A DNA stretch of 64,000 nt from Neocallimastix lanati (nom. inval.) (Eukaryota; Neocallimastigomycota; Neocallimastigomycetes; Neocallimastigales; Neocallimastigaceae). The translations under genes and the position numbers were made by a program. A model generated the notes under the pieces. The model had not been told where the DNA came from. It saw only the letters and a program-made list of their open reading frames with translations, and made no database searches. This document shows, piece by piece, positions 50,065 through 61,622 of this stretch (positions are counted from its first letter, which is position 1; the number at the start of each line of letters is the position of its first letter). The DNA is taken from assembly GCA_016946835.1 (NCBI GenBank), contig JACVTC010000209.1:102501-166500 (forward strand), in the 5' to 3' direction.

Positions 50065-52778
50065 CTAATTAGAAGAGCATAGAGATTTAAGTTCTTCTGG
50101 AACTTTATCACATCCATCTTCAATTTCTAATTCTGAAAGATTTTTAAGATTCTTTAAAGAAGAAAAATCTTCAGCATCAATAAAATGAACATCAATTTTT
50201 AATGATTCAAGTTCATTGAAACCAGATATAATTTCAACATCTTCATCATCAATGGAAGTGTTTCCATATAATACTAATGATCTTAAAGATTTAACATTTT
50301 TGAAGGCATTTAAAGTTGAACCAACACTATTAGTTGTTAATTTCTTTAAATTTTTAAGATTTCTTAATGAAGAATAATCTAAATCGTCTTCAAAGTCACA
50401 TTCAGTAAATTCAATTTCTTCAAGTCCACTTAAAGATGATAAAATATCAATTCCTCTTTGACTTAAAGAAATTCTCATTAATTTAAGCTTTTCAAGAGAA
50501 GTTACATTTTCAAATTCTTCTAATGAACTTTCTTCATATTCAACATAAGCTTCACTTATAGTTTCAGTAGAAACTGAATTAGAAGAGCAAAGAGATTTAA
50601 GTTCTTCTGGAACTTTATCACATCCATCTTCAATTTCTAATTCTGAAAGATTTTTAAGATTCTTTAAAGGAGAAAGATCTTCAGCATCAATAGAACGAAC
50701 ATCAATTTTTAATGATTCAAGTTCACTAAAACCAGAAATGATTTCAATATCTTCATCATTAATTGAAGTATTTCCATATAATTCTAATGATCTTAAGGAT
50801 TCAACATTTTTGAAGGCATTTAAAGTTGAACCAACACGATTAGTTGTTAATTTCTTTAAATTTTTAAGATTTCTTAATGAAGAATAATCTAAATCATCTT
50901 CAAAGTCACATTCAGTAAATTCAATTTCTTCGAGTCCGCTTAAAGATGATAAAATATCAATTCCTCTTTGACTTAAAGAAATTCTCATTAATTTAATCTT
51001 TCCAAGAGAAGTTACATTTTCAAATTCTTCTAATGAACTTTCTTCATATTCAACATAAGCTTCACTTATAGATTCAGTAGGAACTGAATTAGAAGAGCAA
51101 AGAGATTTAAGTTCTTCTGGAACTTTATCACATCCATCTTCAATTTCTAATTCTGAAAGATTTTTAAGATTCTTTAAAGGAGAAAAATCTTCAGCATCAA
51201 TAAAATGAACATCAATTTTTAATGATTCAAGTTCATTGAATTCAGAAATAATTTCAATATCTTCATCATCAATGGAAGTGTTTCCATCTAAGACTAATGA
51301 TCTTAAGGATTTAACATTTTTGAAGGCATTTAAAGTTGAACCAACACGATTAGTTGTTAATTTCTTTAAATTATTAAGATTCTTTAATGAAGAATAATCT
51401 AAATCGTCTTCAAAGTCACATTCAGTAAATTCAATTTCTTCAAGTCCACTTAAAGATGATAAAATATCAATTCCTCTTTGACTTAAAGAAATTCTCATTA
51501 ATTTAATCTTTTCAAGAGAAGTTACATTTTCAAATTCTTCTAATGAACTTTCTTCATATTCAACATAAGCTTCACTTATAGTTTCAGTAGAAACTGAATT
51601 AGAAGAGCAAAGAGATTTAAGTTCTTCTGGAACTTTATCACATCCATCTTCAATTTCTAATTCTGAAAGATTTTTAAGATTCTTTAAAGTAGAAAAATCT
51701 TCAGCATAAATAGAACGAACATCAATTTTTAATGATTCAAGTTCATTGAATCCAGAAATAATTTCAACATCTTCATCATTAATGGAGGTATTTCCATATA
51801 AGACTAATGATCTTAAGAATTTAACATTCTTGAAGGCATTTAAAGTTGAACCAACACGATTAGTTGTTAATTTCTTTAAATTTTTAAGATTTCTTAATGA
51901 AGAATAATCTAAATCGTCTTCAAAGTCACATTCAGTAAATTCAATTTCTTCAAGTCCACTTAAAGATGATAAAATATCAATTCCTCTTTGACTTAAAGAA
52001 ATTCTCATTAATTTAATCTTTCCAAGAGAAGTTACATTTTCAAATTCTTCTAATGAACTTTCTTCATATTCAACATAAGCTTCACTTATAGTTTCAGTAG
52101 GAACTGAATTAGAAGAGCAAAGAGATTTAAGTTCTTCTGGAACTTTATCACATCCATCTTCAATTTCTAATTCTGAAAGATTTTTAAGATTCTTTAAAGG
52201 AGAAAAATCTTCAGCATCAATAAAATGAACATCAATTTTTAATGATTCAAGTTCATTGAATCCAGAAATAATTTCAATATCTTCATCATCAATGGAAGTG
52301 TTTCCATATAATACTAATGATCTTAAGGATTCAACATTTTTGAAGGCATTTAAAGTTGAACCAACACGATTAGTTGTTAATTTCTTTAAATTTTTAAGAT
52401 TCTTTAATGAAGAATAATCTAAATCGTCTTCAAAGTCACATTCAGTAAATTCAATTTCTTCGAGTCTACTTAAACCAGATAAAATATTAACGTATTCTTG
52501 ATTCAATGAAAGTCTCGTTAAATTACTGTAAAATTTAAAAAAATTTATAAAAAAAAGAATTATTAATAATTTTTAATAAAAAATAATAAAGAAAATATTT
52601 TAATTAAAATTATAAATATTATTAATGATTATTACAATTTAGTTATATTTCCATTACGGTTACAAGTTAAATCAATATCTCCTTCAATATTTTTATTGAA
52701 TTCTTTAACTTCACTGCATTGTGAAGCTAAAGCACCAAGAACAAAAAAAGAATGAACTAATCCTCTAATATATTTCAT
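50065..52778 (-). CDS. LRR gene C: secreted protein with five 170-aa units, 867 aa
   Basis: Exon 1 is 52778-52636 (143 nt, MKYIRGLVHSFFVLGALASQ then CSEV...), the 110-nt intron 52635-52526, and exon 2 52525-50065. The product is five LRR units with a 510-bp period: exactly one unit longer than gene B and three shorter than gene A. The signal peptide differs from B only at residue 12 (F for L). It has several private substitutions (LSRLEEIEF in unit 1, LVLDGN in unit 3, TTNSVGS in unit 5). It lies in the same orientation as genes A and B, with the same flanks and a MULE insertion about 0.5 kb upstream of the ATG. Function unknown; secretion is predicted from the hydrophobic leader. Confidence 0.88.
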
Positions 52779-52908
52779 TATTATTATTAATATTATTATA
52801 GTATTATCAAATTATTATATAATTATTTATTATTATTATAGTTTGTTTTTTTATATTAAATATTTATTGAAGAAAATAAAAAAAGAGATAAACAAGAGAC
52901 CTTTTTAT

Positions 52909-52944
<36 letters not shown>

Positions 52945-53279
52945 AAAAAGAAGAATATTCTAATCAATAAAAAATTAAAGAAAATAGAATATTCTAATTA
53001 ATTAAAAAAAAAATATTCTAATAAATAAAAAAAATAATTTTATTTATTGTTTATTATCCAAAATTTTTTTTTTTTTTAATTTTAATAAAATTTAATTAAT
53101 TAATTATTTTTATAATTGGATTATAATTTTTTTTTTTTTTTATTTTTTTTTGAGTAAAGGACTATTTAGTATATTAATAATTATTAGATATAAAGCTTAA
53201 TATATGAATTTTATTCTAATTATAAAAAAAATAACACATATAAATTTTATGTATACTATAAATTATTAAAATATCAATT
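52779..53279. repeat. 5' flank of LRR gene C, proximal part
   Basis: More diverged than the A and B flanks but alignable: a TAT-rich run near 52780-52830, GAGATAAACAAGAGACC at 52885 and AGAATATTCTAATCAAT. Interrupted by MULE2 at 53280. Confidence 0.75.
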
Positions 53280-53589
53280 GGGGAGTGTGCATTTCGAAAA
53301 TTTTTATTACAATAATTTGTATTTTGTTGTATTGCTTAAATATTTTTAATTTTAAGCCACTTAATTTTATTAAAAATTTAATGAATAATAATTAATTAAT
53401 TAAATAAATAAAATTACAATTCTCAAAAATTTTCAAACACGTAATCTTACGTGGGCGGGCATATATCTAATTGTATCATAAATTTGTGGCTTTTTTCTAC
53501 AATTTTTAAAAAGTCATATATTCACAATATGGCATGAATAATAAATGTGGTGATATTTTATGACGAAAATTTATGAGCCACCAAGAATT

Positions 53590-53642
53590 TGGCGAAATTC
53601 AACTGGACGAAATTCAACTTTTGGCGAAATACAACACTTCAA
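53590..53642. repeat. GGCGAAATNCAAC motif cluster inside the MULE2 left end
   Basis: Three tandem-like occurrences of GGCGAAATTCAAC / GACGAAATTCAAC / GGCGAAATACAAC. The same motif clusters at 59447-59585. A likely subterminal repeat of the family. Confidence 0.6.
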
Positions 53643-54102
53643 TAAATAATAATTAGATTAGGTATTTCTATTTAACATTGAAAAATAAAATAAAAAATAA
53701 ATAAACATTTTATTTTTTAATGCTTAAAAAAAAAAAATAAAAATAAGAAATAAGAAAACTTTTTTTTTAAACATTGAAAAATAAAATAAAAATAAATAAA
53801 CATTTTATTTTTTAATGCTTAAATATTAAAATAAAAATAAATTAACATTTTATTTTTTAATGCTTAAAAAAAAAAAAAAATAAAATAAAATAAAAAATAA
53901 AAAATAAAAAATAAAAATAAAAATAAATAAATAAAATAGTAAATAAAGAAATAATAAATAATTAATAATTAAATAATTATTTAAATAATTATATAATTAA
54001 TTAAAAAAAGGTTTTTTATTTTAAATATTAAAAAAAAAAATTTTTTCAAAGCATTTAAAAGTATATTTATTAAAATATTTTATTGAAAAATTTTAATTAT
54101 TA
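53643..54102. repeat. Short direct repeats (AAACATTTTATTTTTTAATGCTTAAA) upstream of the MULE2 transposase
   Basis: ACATTTTATTTTTTAATGC appears three times (about 53705, 53800, 53846), separated by A-rich tracts. Non-coding. Confidence 0.6.
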
Positions 54103-55520
54103 ATGGAAGACAATATAGAAATTGAAATAAGTGAAACAAATCGAGGAAATGAACAAATTATTATTAATAAAAAACACAAATTTAATTTTTCATTTCAAAG
54201 GAAAGATAAATCAAAAATTTATAGATGCATTGAATATAAGACTTTAAATAAATGTAAATCTTTAATTATTTTAAATGATAAAAAGGAGGTTTTAAAATAT
54301 GAAAGTTTACATAACCATCTCGAAAAAGAAATTGATGTGTCTATATCAGTAGCAAAGCATAGAATTAAGGAAGAAATTAAGAAAAATTCAATTCCTATGG
54401 ATATAAAACCTAAACATATATTTAATGCCGTTTCTCAAGAAATGGGACTTATATGTCCCGATTATAGTACAATTAGATCCCAAATAATAAGAAATATAAA
54501 TAAACAATTTCCTCCAAACATAAAAAGTTTTGATGATATTCCCATTGAATCAGAATATTATAAAACGAAAAGAAATGAAAATTTTATGATATTTAAAAAT
54601 ACTGATCTAATAATCTTTCAATCACCATTCCAAGCATATTTATTTTCGAATTATTATAAAAATATATTTGCGGACGGTACATTTTATGCAGCACCGAAAT
54701 TTAGTTATCAGTTATTTATAACAAGAATTTATGTTGGGGAATTCCATTTCTATATTAAAAAATAAAAAACAATCTACATATGAAACATTATTTAAAGAAA
54801 TAAAAAAAAAAATGCAAATAAATTTAGGAGTAATACATTAATTACTACAATTAATTTTCATTATGATTTTGAACAAGGTATATCTAATGCCGCAAAAAAA
54901 GTTTTTCCCAATATAAATATTAAATATTGTGTTTGGTACTACAAAAGATCATTAGAAAAACAAAAAAATATATTACGTTATCATGAAGTGAAGAATAATA
55001 ATGATGTATATATTTATTATAAAGCTATTTCGAACTTACCGTTTATAAACCCTAACTATATATTTGATATTTATATTATAATAAAAAGAATTTGTCAAAA
55101 AAAAAGTATAATAATTTTCAACAATTTTTAGAATATTTTAATAAAAATTATTTACCTAAGTATAATGTTAATAATTGGAATTATTATGAAAATATAGAGC
55201 ATTTAACAAACAATGCATCAGAATCTTATAATAGCTACTTAAATAATATATTTCCAAATAAACCTTTATTTTATAAATTAATATATATATTAAAAGAAGA
55301 AGAAAACTTATCTTATAATGATTATCAAAGGAGAACTAAAGGAAATTGGAAAAAAGAGCAAAAAATATTTAGTGCAACTGATGAAATTAAAATTTTAATT
55401 GAAAATTACAAAAGTAAGGAAATAAATTTATTTTATAATGGATGCAACAGAAATGAATTAATTAAATTATGGAAAGAATGTTTAATTGATTTAAACGATA
55501 TAAATATTAATTTAAAATAA
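54103..55520 (+). pseudogene. Broken FLYWCH-MULE transposase of MULE2
   Basis: Starts at ATG 54103 (MEDNIEIEISETN), with the N-terminal finger (YRCIEY, KCKSL, LHNH) and first catalytic Asp (FADGTF) intact. A small deletion near 54735 removes the FYTT segment and shifts the frame, so the first ORF stops at 54763-54765. The remainder reads SILKNKKQSTYETLFKEIKK and then, after further frame changes, HYDFEQGISNAAKKVFPNIN (second Asp). There the family His of C..H is Tyr (CVWY). The last part, NNASESYNSYL (55212-55244, third Glu), runs to TAA at 55520. Non-functional copy, related to but distinct from MULE1 and MULE3. Confidence 0.88.
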
Positions 55521-55754
55521 ATAATCTTAATTTAAAAAAATGCTAGAAAAATAAAAATTTGTTTATTTTAAATTTATATTTATAATCGTTTAAATAATAA
55601 TTAAATAATCTTAATTTAAAAAAATGCTAGAAAAATACAAATTTATTTACCTATTTTGTTTATTTAATAATCTTAATAGAAATTATCTTTTAGTTATTTT
55701 TATTAAGTAATTTATAACTAATACCGATTTATTTGATACTAGTTAAAATTTTAT

Positions 55755-55950
55755 TAATATCAATATCAATATTATATAATTATAAATTTTATTAATATCA
55801 ATATCAATATTATATAATTATAAATTTTATTAATATCAATATCAATATTATATAATTATAAATTTTATTAATATCAATATCAATATTATATAATTATAAA
55901 TTTTATTAATATCAATATTATATTATTATAAATTTTATTAATATCAATAT
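55755..55950 (+). repeat. ~39-bp minisatellite in MULE2
   Basis: Four to five copies of TTTTATTAATATCAATATCA followed by ATATTATATAATTATAAA. Confidence 0.8.
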
Positions 55951-56412
55951 ATTTTCAAAATTAATTATGTTATTAAAAATATTAAATTCAATAAAAGATT
56001 TTTATTATTTTATTAAAATTATAATTGTTATTATTATATTTTAATAATAATTGATTCATATTGATCAAACATTATAAATATTACTATGCAAATAATTAAT
56101 TATTTTAATAGGATCAATTATTCAACTCTTATTGTTTTAATTTTTAATTCTTATATCATATATATATATATCGTTTATGAAAATATGAATTAAAAATAAT
56201 AAAAATTATTTACTTTTCATTTAAATTTTTTTATTTACTATAATAAAATATAATAATTAAAAGACAAACGTTATTATAACTAATTTTTTTTTTCTTTTAG
56301 AAAAATAAATAAAAAAAAATTAAAATATATAAGATTCCTATATATATAAAATAATTATTATATTTTATTTTATTTTATTTTTATTAATACTTTATTCTTT
56401 TATATTACTTCA

Positions 56413-56944
56413 CTATTTATTTTATTTTATTTTATTTTATTTTATTTTATTTTATTTTATTTTATTTTATTTTATTTTATTTTATTTTATTTTATTTTAT
56501 TTTATTTTATTTTATTTTATTTTATTTTATTTTATTTTATTTTATTTTATTTTATTTTATTTTATTTTATTTTATTTTATTTTATTTTATTTTATTTTAT
56601 TTTATTTTATTTTATTTTATTTTATTTTATTTTATTTTATTTTATTTTATTTTATTTTATTTTATTTTATTTTATTTTATTTTATTTTATTTTATTTTAT
56701 TTTATTTTATTTTATTTATTTTATTTTATTTTATTTTATTTTATTTTATTTTATTTTATTTTATTTTATTTTATTTTATTTTATTTTATTTTATTTTATT
56801 TTATTTTATTTTATTTTATTTTATTTTATTTTATTTTATTTTATTTTATTTTATTTTATTTTATTTTATTTTATTTTATTTTATTTTATTTTATTTTATT
56901 TTATTTTATTTTATTTTATTTTATTTTATTTTATTTTATTTTAT
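56413..56944 (+). repeat. (TTTTA)n pentamer satellite inside MULE2
   Basis: About 530 bp of almost pure TTTTA with one TTTA slip near 56714. It ends in TTCAATCTGTA, the same junction seen in MULE1. Confidence 0.9.
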
Positions 56945-57503
56945 TCAATCTGTATTTTCTGTTGATAATATAAACAAGGTATTAATGTATTAATAATAAT
57001 TAATAATATTTAAAATAAAATAAAAAAAACATAATAATTATTTTATATATGTAGTAATTATATATATATATATATATATATATTTTTATTTAATTTTCTA
57101 AAAAAAATTTTTTTAGTCATAATAAACGTTTGTCTTATTTTTTTTAGAAGGTAAAAATGGGTTTTATAATAAATGTTTATTATTATGTGTTAATAACTAA
57201 CCTCAGATTTACAATTAAAGTAAAACCAGTTCTATTTATACAAGAACTGTGGCTAAATTTAGATACATGTTAATTTATTTAATTAATGTATTACATAATA
57301 TGATTCGTATATTCATATTAATTTAATCTAATTTAATATATATTTATATATCATAAATTTCTACTTCTAACAATTTTTATTATTATTTAAAAATTTATTT
57401 ATTCATTTATTTATTTATTACATTATAATACGCCATGTTTTCCGAAATGCACTACAACAAAATACAAATTTATGTAATAAAAATTTTCAAATGACACACC
57501 CCC

Positions 57504-58335
57504 ATATCAATTATTATAAATTTGTAATGCGGCGTATGTATGACTACATAAAACATTTATGTAATAACACATAAAATAAAATCGTGAATAATTAAAATTT
57601 ATGTAGTAAAAAATAAATAAAAAAATATTAAAAAATAATTATTAAAAATAAAGTAGTTACCTATAATAATTAATAAACAATAAAAATATTAAAAAAAAAT
57701 AATAAATAAAATTTGAGATTACAAAATATTCTCTTAATAATAAATATTTTTTAATATAATAATTATCTAAAAAAAAAAAAGAAATAAAGAATATTCCTAA
57801 TAAATTGTAATTATATTAATTTTAATTTCTTAATAATTAAAAAAAATAGAAAAAAAAGATTTTTCAATTTAAATAAAAAGCGAAGTGTATTTTATTTAAT
57901 TATTATTATTTTCTTCATTTTATTTTTGTTTTTTGTCAACAAACCGTAAGCATTTGTCATATAGTCACAAAAAGAAAATTCTATCTCGATTATAAAAAGT
58001 AATATTTAAATATTCCAAATAAGAATAATGAAATAATATGAAAAATAAACTATATTAAAAAAAAGAAATTTTTTTTACACTTCTTTTTTAATTTGTAAAA
58101 TAAGAAAAAAGAAAATATAAAACTAATTCCATTATTTATTTAGTAAAAATAAAATTTTAGCATTATTTTACTAATTATATTTTTTTTTTAAATATTAAGT
58201 TATTTTTATTATTTAGCTATTTTTATAATAATAAATAGAGAACCTTTAGAATAAATTTATATGGTAATAATAATGTCTGATAATTATATATATATATATT
58301 ATTAATCATTTTTTTAATTGAATATATATAAGAAT
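57504..58335. repeat. 5' flank of LRR gene C, distal part
   Basis: Matches 30124-30930, including AATGCGGCGTATGTATGACT and the conserved GCGAAGTGTATTT block at 57879-57992. No gene. Confidence 0.8.
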
Positions 58336-58344
58336 TTATAATTT

Positions 58345-58655
58345 TTATAAGAAATTGGAGAATGAGTACAAATATTTCTGAAATTTAGACTCCATAGAAG
58401 CAATAACAGGTTTGAGTGACAAATTGTTACTGTAATGGATACCTAAGTATATATAAGTTAATTCTTTGGGAATGGAATATATCCCAGGATAAAACGTAGG
58501 ATATATTCATAATCATGATAATTTACAAAATTTAAAGGATTAATTACTATGGTATCACATTTTATTGATACTTAAAGATTTTTCATTTTTCTTTCATTAA
58601 TGGTAACTCCTTGTGAATTAATATATCATTGGAATTTATGTCAAAATTTCCACCA
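58345..58655 (-). pseudogene. Inverted LINE fragment (post-RT region)
   Basis: On the minus strand it reads KCDTIVINPLNFVNYHDYEY, then after a frameshift TYIYLGIHYSNNLSLKPVIA. These align with KCATLVVKPINFVKPINYED and YTYLGIPFDESLSLKPI of LINE3. Multiple frame changes; an old fragment between LRR units C and D. Confidence 0.65.
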
Positions 58656-58659
58656 AAAA

Positions 58660-59056
58660 GTTTATTACTTTCTACATGTATTCACTTATTTTTACTTAAA
58701 ACCAAAAAAAAATTTAATATACCAGCATTTCCTAGTATTAAAATCTCAAACTTGTTTGAAGAAAAATTTTTAATAAAAACTAATATGATTATATTTATTT
58801 ATTTTAATAATTTTTAATTAAATAATAAATAAATAATTAAAAATAAAATAACATAAAATAAAATAATATAAAATAATATAAAATAAAATAAAAATAAAAA
58901 AGATAAAAGTAAAATAAAAATAAAATAAAATAAACATATATATATATACAAATAATAAAGAACTTATATTCCATACCAAAATTTTATATGAATTATTGGA
59001 TTAATTAATATATTTATTAATATATTTAATATATTTATTTTAAATTTTACTACAAT
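58660..59056. repeat. Partial fourth copy of the LRR unit 3' flank (unit D)
   Basis: Matches 34480-34735 and parts of 24580-24820 (TACCAGCATTTCCTAGTATT, AACTAATATGATTATATTTA, GATTAATTAATATATTTATT). It stops at TTTACTACAATT (about 59057), where the other copies continue. No LRR coding sequence remains in the window. Confidence 0.7.
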
Positions 59057-59439
59057 TCTACTTTTATTGTTAAAATAATGATTTATCGTAAAATTATTAA
59101 ATGGTTTAAAAAATTTTAAATTGCTATTAATTATTAGTTCTATATAATTAATTTTAATCTGTTTATAATGATCAAGTTAAATATCTCGTGTTCCAATGGT
59201 CCAAATGGGTTGAAATTAATATATGTTATATATTTCGAGTAAAGCTTCTCAAAGAATGTAATTTTAGTAGGAAAAAGTTATCTTCATTTTTCTTCGATTT
59301 ATTTTGCATTTCGCTAAATTGAAAATTATTAAATAAATAAATAAAATTAAATATTATTAATATCGCATAAAAACAATTTTAAAAAAAATATTTTGAATTA
59401 ATATTTATTTATTTATTCATTTATTTATATCAATACTCT

Positions 59440-60180
59440 ACTTGTCGAAATACAACCTGGCGAATAGCAACTTGGGGAAATGCAACTTGGGGAAATGCAA
59501 CTTGGGGAAATGCAACTTGGGGAAATGCAACATTTTAATACTACGCCACTTGGCGAAATGCAATTTGGGGAAATACAACTCTCCCCTATTTTTATTAATT
59601 CCATAAGGGTTAAAATAAATTGAATTAAATGGGCATTTTGTAATATGGCGTACCATTACATGTGGCTTGTTTTTTGATAATTAAATAAATAATAATTAAA
59701 TTTAATAATTTTCAATTGTAAAAATAGTTTTTTACAAAAAAAATAATTTTTTATAATTCTTTTTTAATAGAACATATTATTATTTCTTTTGAAATAATAA
59801 TCATTTATATATTTATTTATGATTATTTAGAATATCTTAAAAATGTATGGTTTAATTTTAAAATTTTTATAAGCCACATTGTGAAATACTATGTGGCTTA
59901 TAAATATTAACCCTAACCCAAATATGATACAATAGTCCTAACCTTTTAAGTATTACATTTCGGGGAAGTTGCATTTCGCCATTTTTGAAAGCATGTGGCG
60001 TATTAAAAAATGTGGCATTTCGCTAAATTGAAAATTATTAAATAAATAAATAAATCAATAAATAAAATTAAATATGAGAAAAGTGAATGTGGTCCATTTC
60101 GCCAATTTTTTTTTTTTGAAATTTTAATAAGCCATCTATTTATTTGTGGCTTTTAAAATTTATATTATTACGCCATAAAA
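59440..60180. repeat. Cluster of MULE-end motifs
   Basis: Repeated GC-bearing motifs in both orientations: GGCGAAATGCAA, TTGCATTTCGCC, TACGCCA, TGTGGCGTA and ATGTGGCTT. At 59574-59588 AAATACAACTCTCCCC resembles the right terminus of MULE1 (ending CTCTCCCC). This is probably the fused ends of one or more MULEs or derived small elements, and may include the left terminus of the element carrying the transposase at 61623. Confidence 0.6.
59468..59531. repeat. 15-bp tandem repeat CAACTTGGGGAAATG
   Basis: Four perfect copies (59468, 59483, 59498, 59513) and a partial fifth. Built from the MULE-end motif. Confidence 0.9.
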
Positions 60181-60760
60181 TTTAATATAATTTTAAGTAA
60201 AAAAGAAATAAATGTATAAATAAATAAGTAAATAAATAAATAAATAAAAATTAAAAAGGTCAATAAAAAATAAAATATTTTTATATAATTTTTTTTTTTT
60301 TTGACAATCATGTTATAAGGAAAATGATAAATAATTATTTTCTTTATAACCTTATTTTTTATATTTTATTATTAATATTTATATTATATTTTTATATTTT
60401 ATATTTTATTATTGATATTATATTTTTATATTTTTCTATTAATATTATATTTTTATATTTTTATATTTTTATATTTTATTATTAAAAAATTTTATTTTAT
60501 AAATTTATATTTAAATTAATATTATTTAAAATATTAATTTTTTATATTATAACTAAAACTTTAGTTGTTATTATAACATCTTAATAATAGAATTAAACCT
60601 TTTATTTTATATATAATTTATAAATAAAATATTAAATAATAATAAAAATTACAAAATAATATTTTTATAAGACTTAAATTATAGCTGTAAATTGAAATTT
60701 CAAAAATTAAAATTTGTTGTTCACATTTCAATTACTATTTATATATTACAGCAACCGTTT
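60181..60760. other. Gene-less AT-rich interval
   Basis: Dominated by TATATTTTTATATTTT-like repeats (60350-60490). No supported gene. Confidence 0.6.
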
Positions 60761-60769
60761 TGTAGAGAT

Positions 60770-61215
60770 ATATAAATAGGTTTTTTACACATATGAATTC
60801 ACATGTCTATTCCATATTATATATATGGGCTTGTAAAGAACATATATACTTTGGTATATATATCTTATACTATATCAGTACGACGTCGGCGCTCCAAATT
60901 CCTAAGCAGAGGTAGCTCCAGTAGACATGTCAAATAACATCCGTGTTATCCTATAGAAATTGAACTCGTAACCCTCACAGTATAAGCTATACAACTACAC
61001 TAGGATGCCATGGGTGATCAAATATAGAAATTAAATACGTGGCAATCCAATAATGGTAGGAGCGGAATTAATACTTACCTGAAATTGTGCCATTATAACC
61101 CCTTTACCCTTTCTCCAAACCCTGTCGGGAAAATCAGATAAAGAATAGATACCAGATGATTATTAAGTCCGCCACATAACAACCAGAAGAAAGCCCAGTT
61201 CTACTTTATATGCTA
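60770..61215 (-). mobile_element. Second tRNA-like/SINE-like island
   Basis: A non-AT island of about 440 bp. On the minus strand at about 61012-60945 it has a perfect A box (TAGTGTAGTTG) and a near-consensus B box (GAGTTCAATTTC), with ATCCTAG facing CTATAGGAT like an acceptor stem. The anticodon arm is poor, so not a functional tRNA. The far end has a near-palindrome ACATATGAATTCACATGT, reminiscent of the hairpins at the end of the 32484 SINE. Sequence is otherwise different from that SINE and I found no duplication. The part right of 61020 has ATACTTACCTG (see findings). Confidence 0.5.
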
Positions 61216-61622
61216 AAAAATGCTATATATATTTGTTGTTTTAAAAAGACTTAAAAGTTAATAATTTAATTAGATTATAATATAAATAAAATAATTAATT
61301 AATTCATAAATTCTTTATTAGTATATATTAAAAAAAATAATTAATATTAATTTAGAATAAATAAATAATTAAATTTTTTTTATATACATTAAATAAATAA
61401 TTTATTTTTAAATAATAAAAATTAAAATATTTTCATATATACTTTATGTATCTGTTTTTTTTTAAAAAAAATTAAAAGAAAAAGAAATAATTAAAATACT
61501 TTTTATCTTTTAAAAAAAATTGAATATTTAATTGTTCAGAATTAATATTAAAAAATAATATTTAGATAATTAATATAATAATTTAAAAGATATAATTAAA
61601 AACTATATATTAAAATTTATAA

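Larger units (their letters stand above)
53280..57503 (+). mobile_element. MULE2: Mutator-like transposon, 4224 bp, decayed
   Basis: Flanked by the 9-bp duplication ATATCAATT (53271-53279 and 57504-57512). Left end GGGGAGTGTGCATTTCGAAA; right end (reverse complement) GGGGGTGTGTCATTTGAAAA, after which ATTTTTATTACA and TTTGTATTTTGTTGTA are shared by both ends. The inverted repeats are thus about 60 bp and imperfect. The unoccupied site is at 30124-30132 in unit A. Contains a broken transposase and a (TTTTA)n satellite in the same relative position as in MULE1. Confidence 0.88.

Noticed and set aside
59438-59656. 72-aa minus-strand ORF with LHFPK repeats
   Set aside because: Arises from the 15-bp tandem repeat CAACTTGGGGAAATG.
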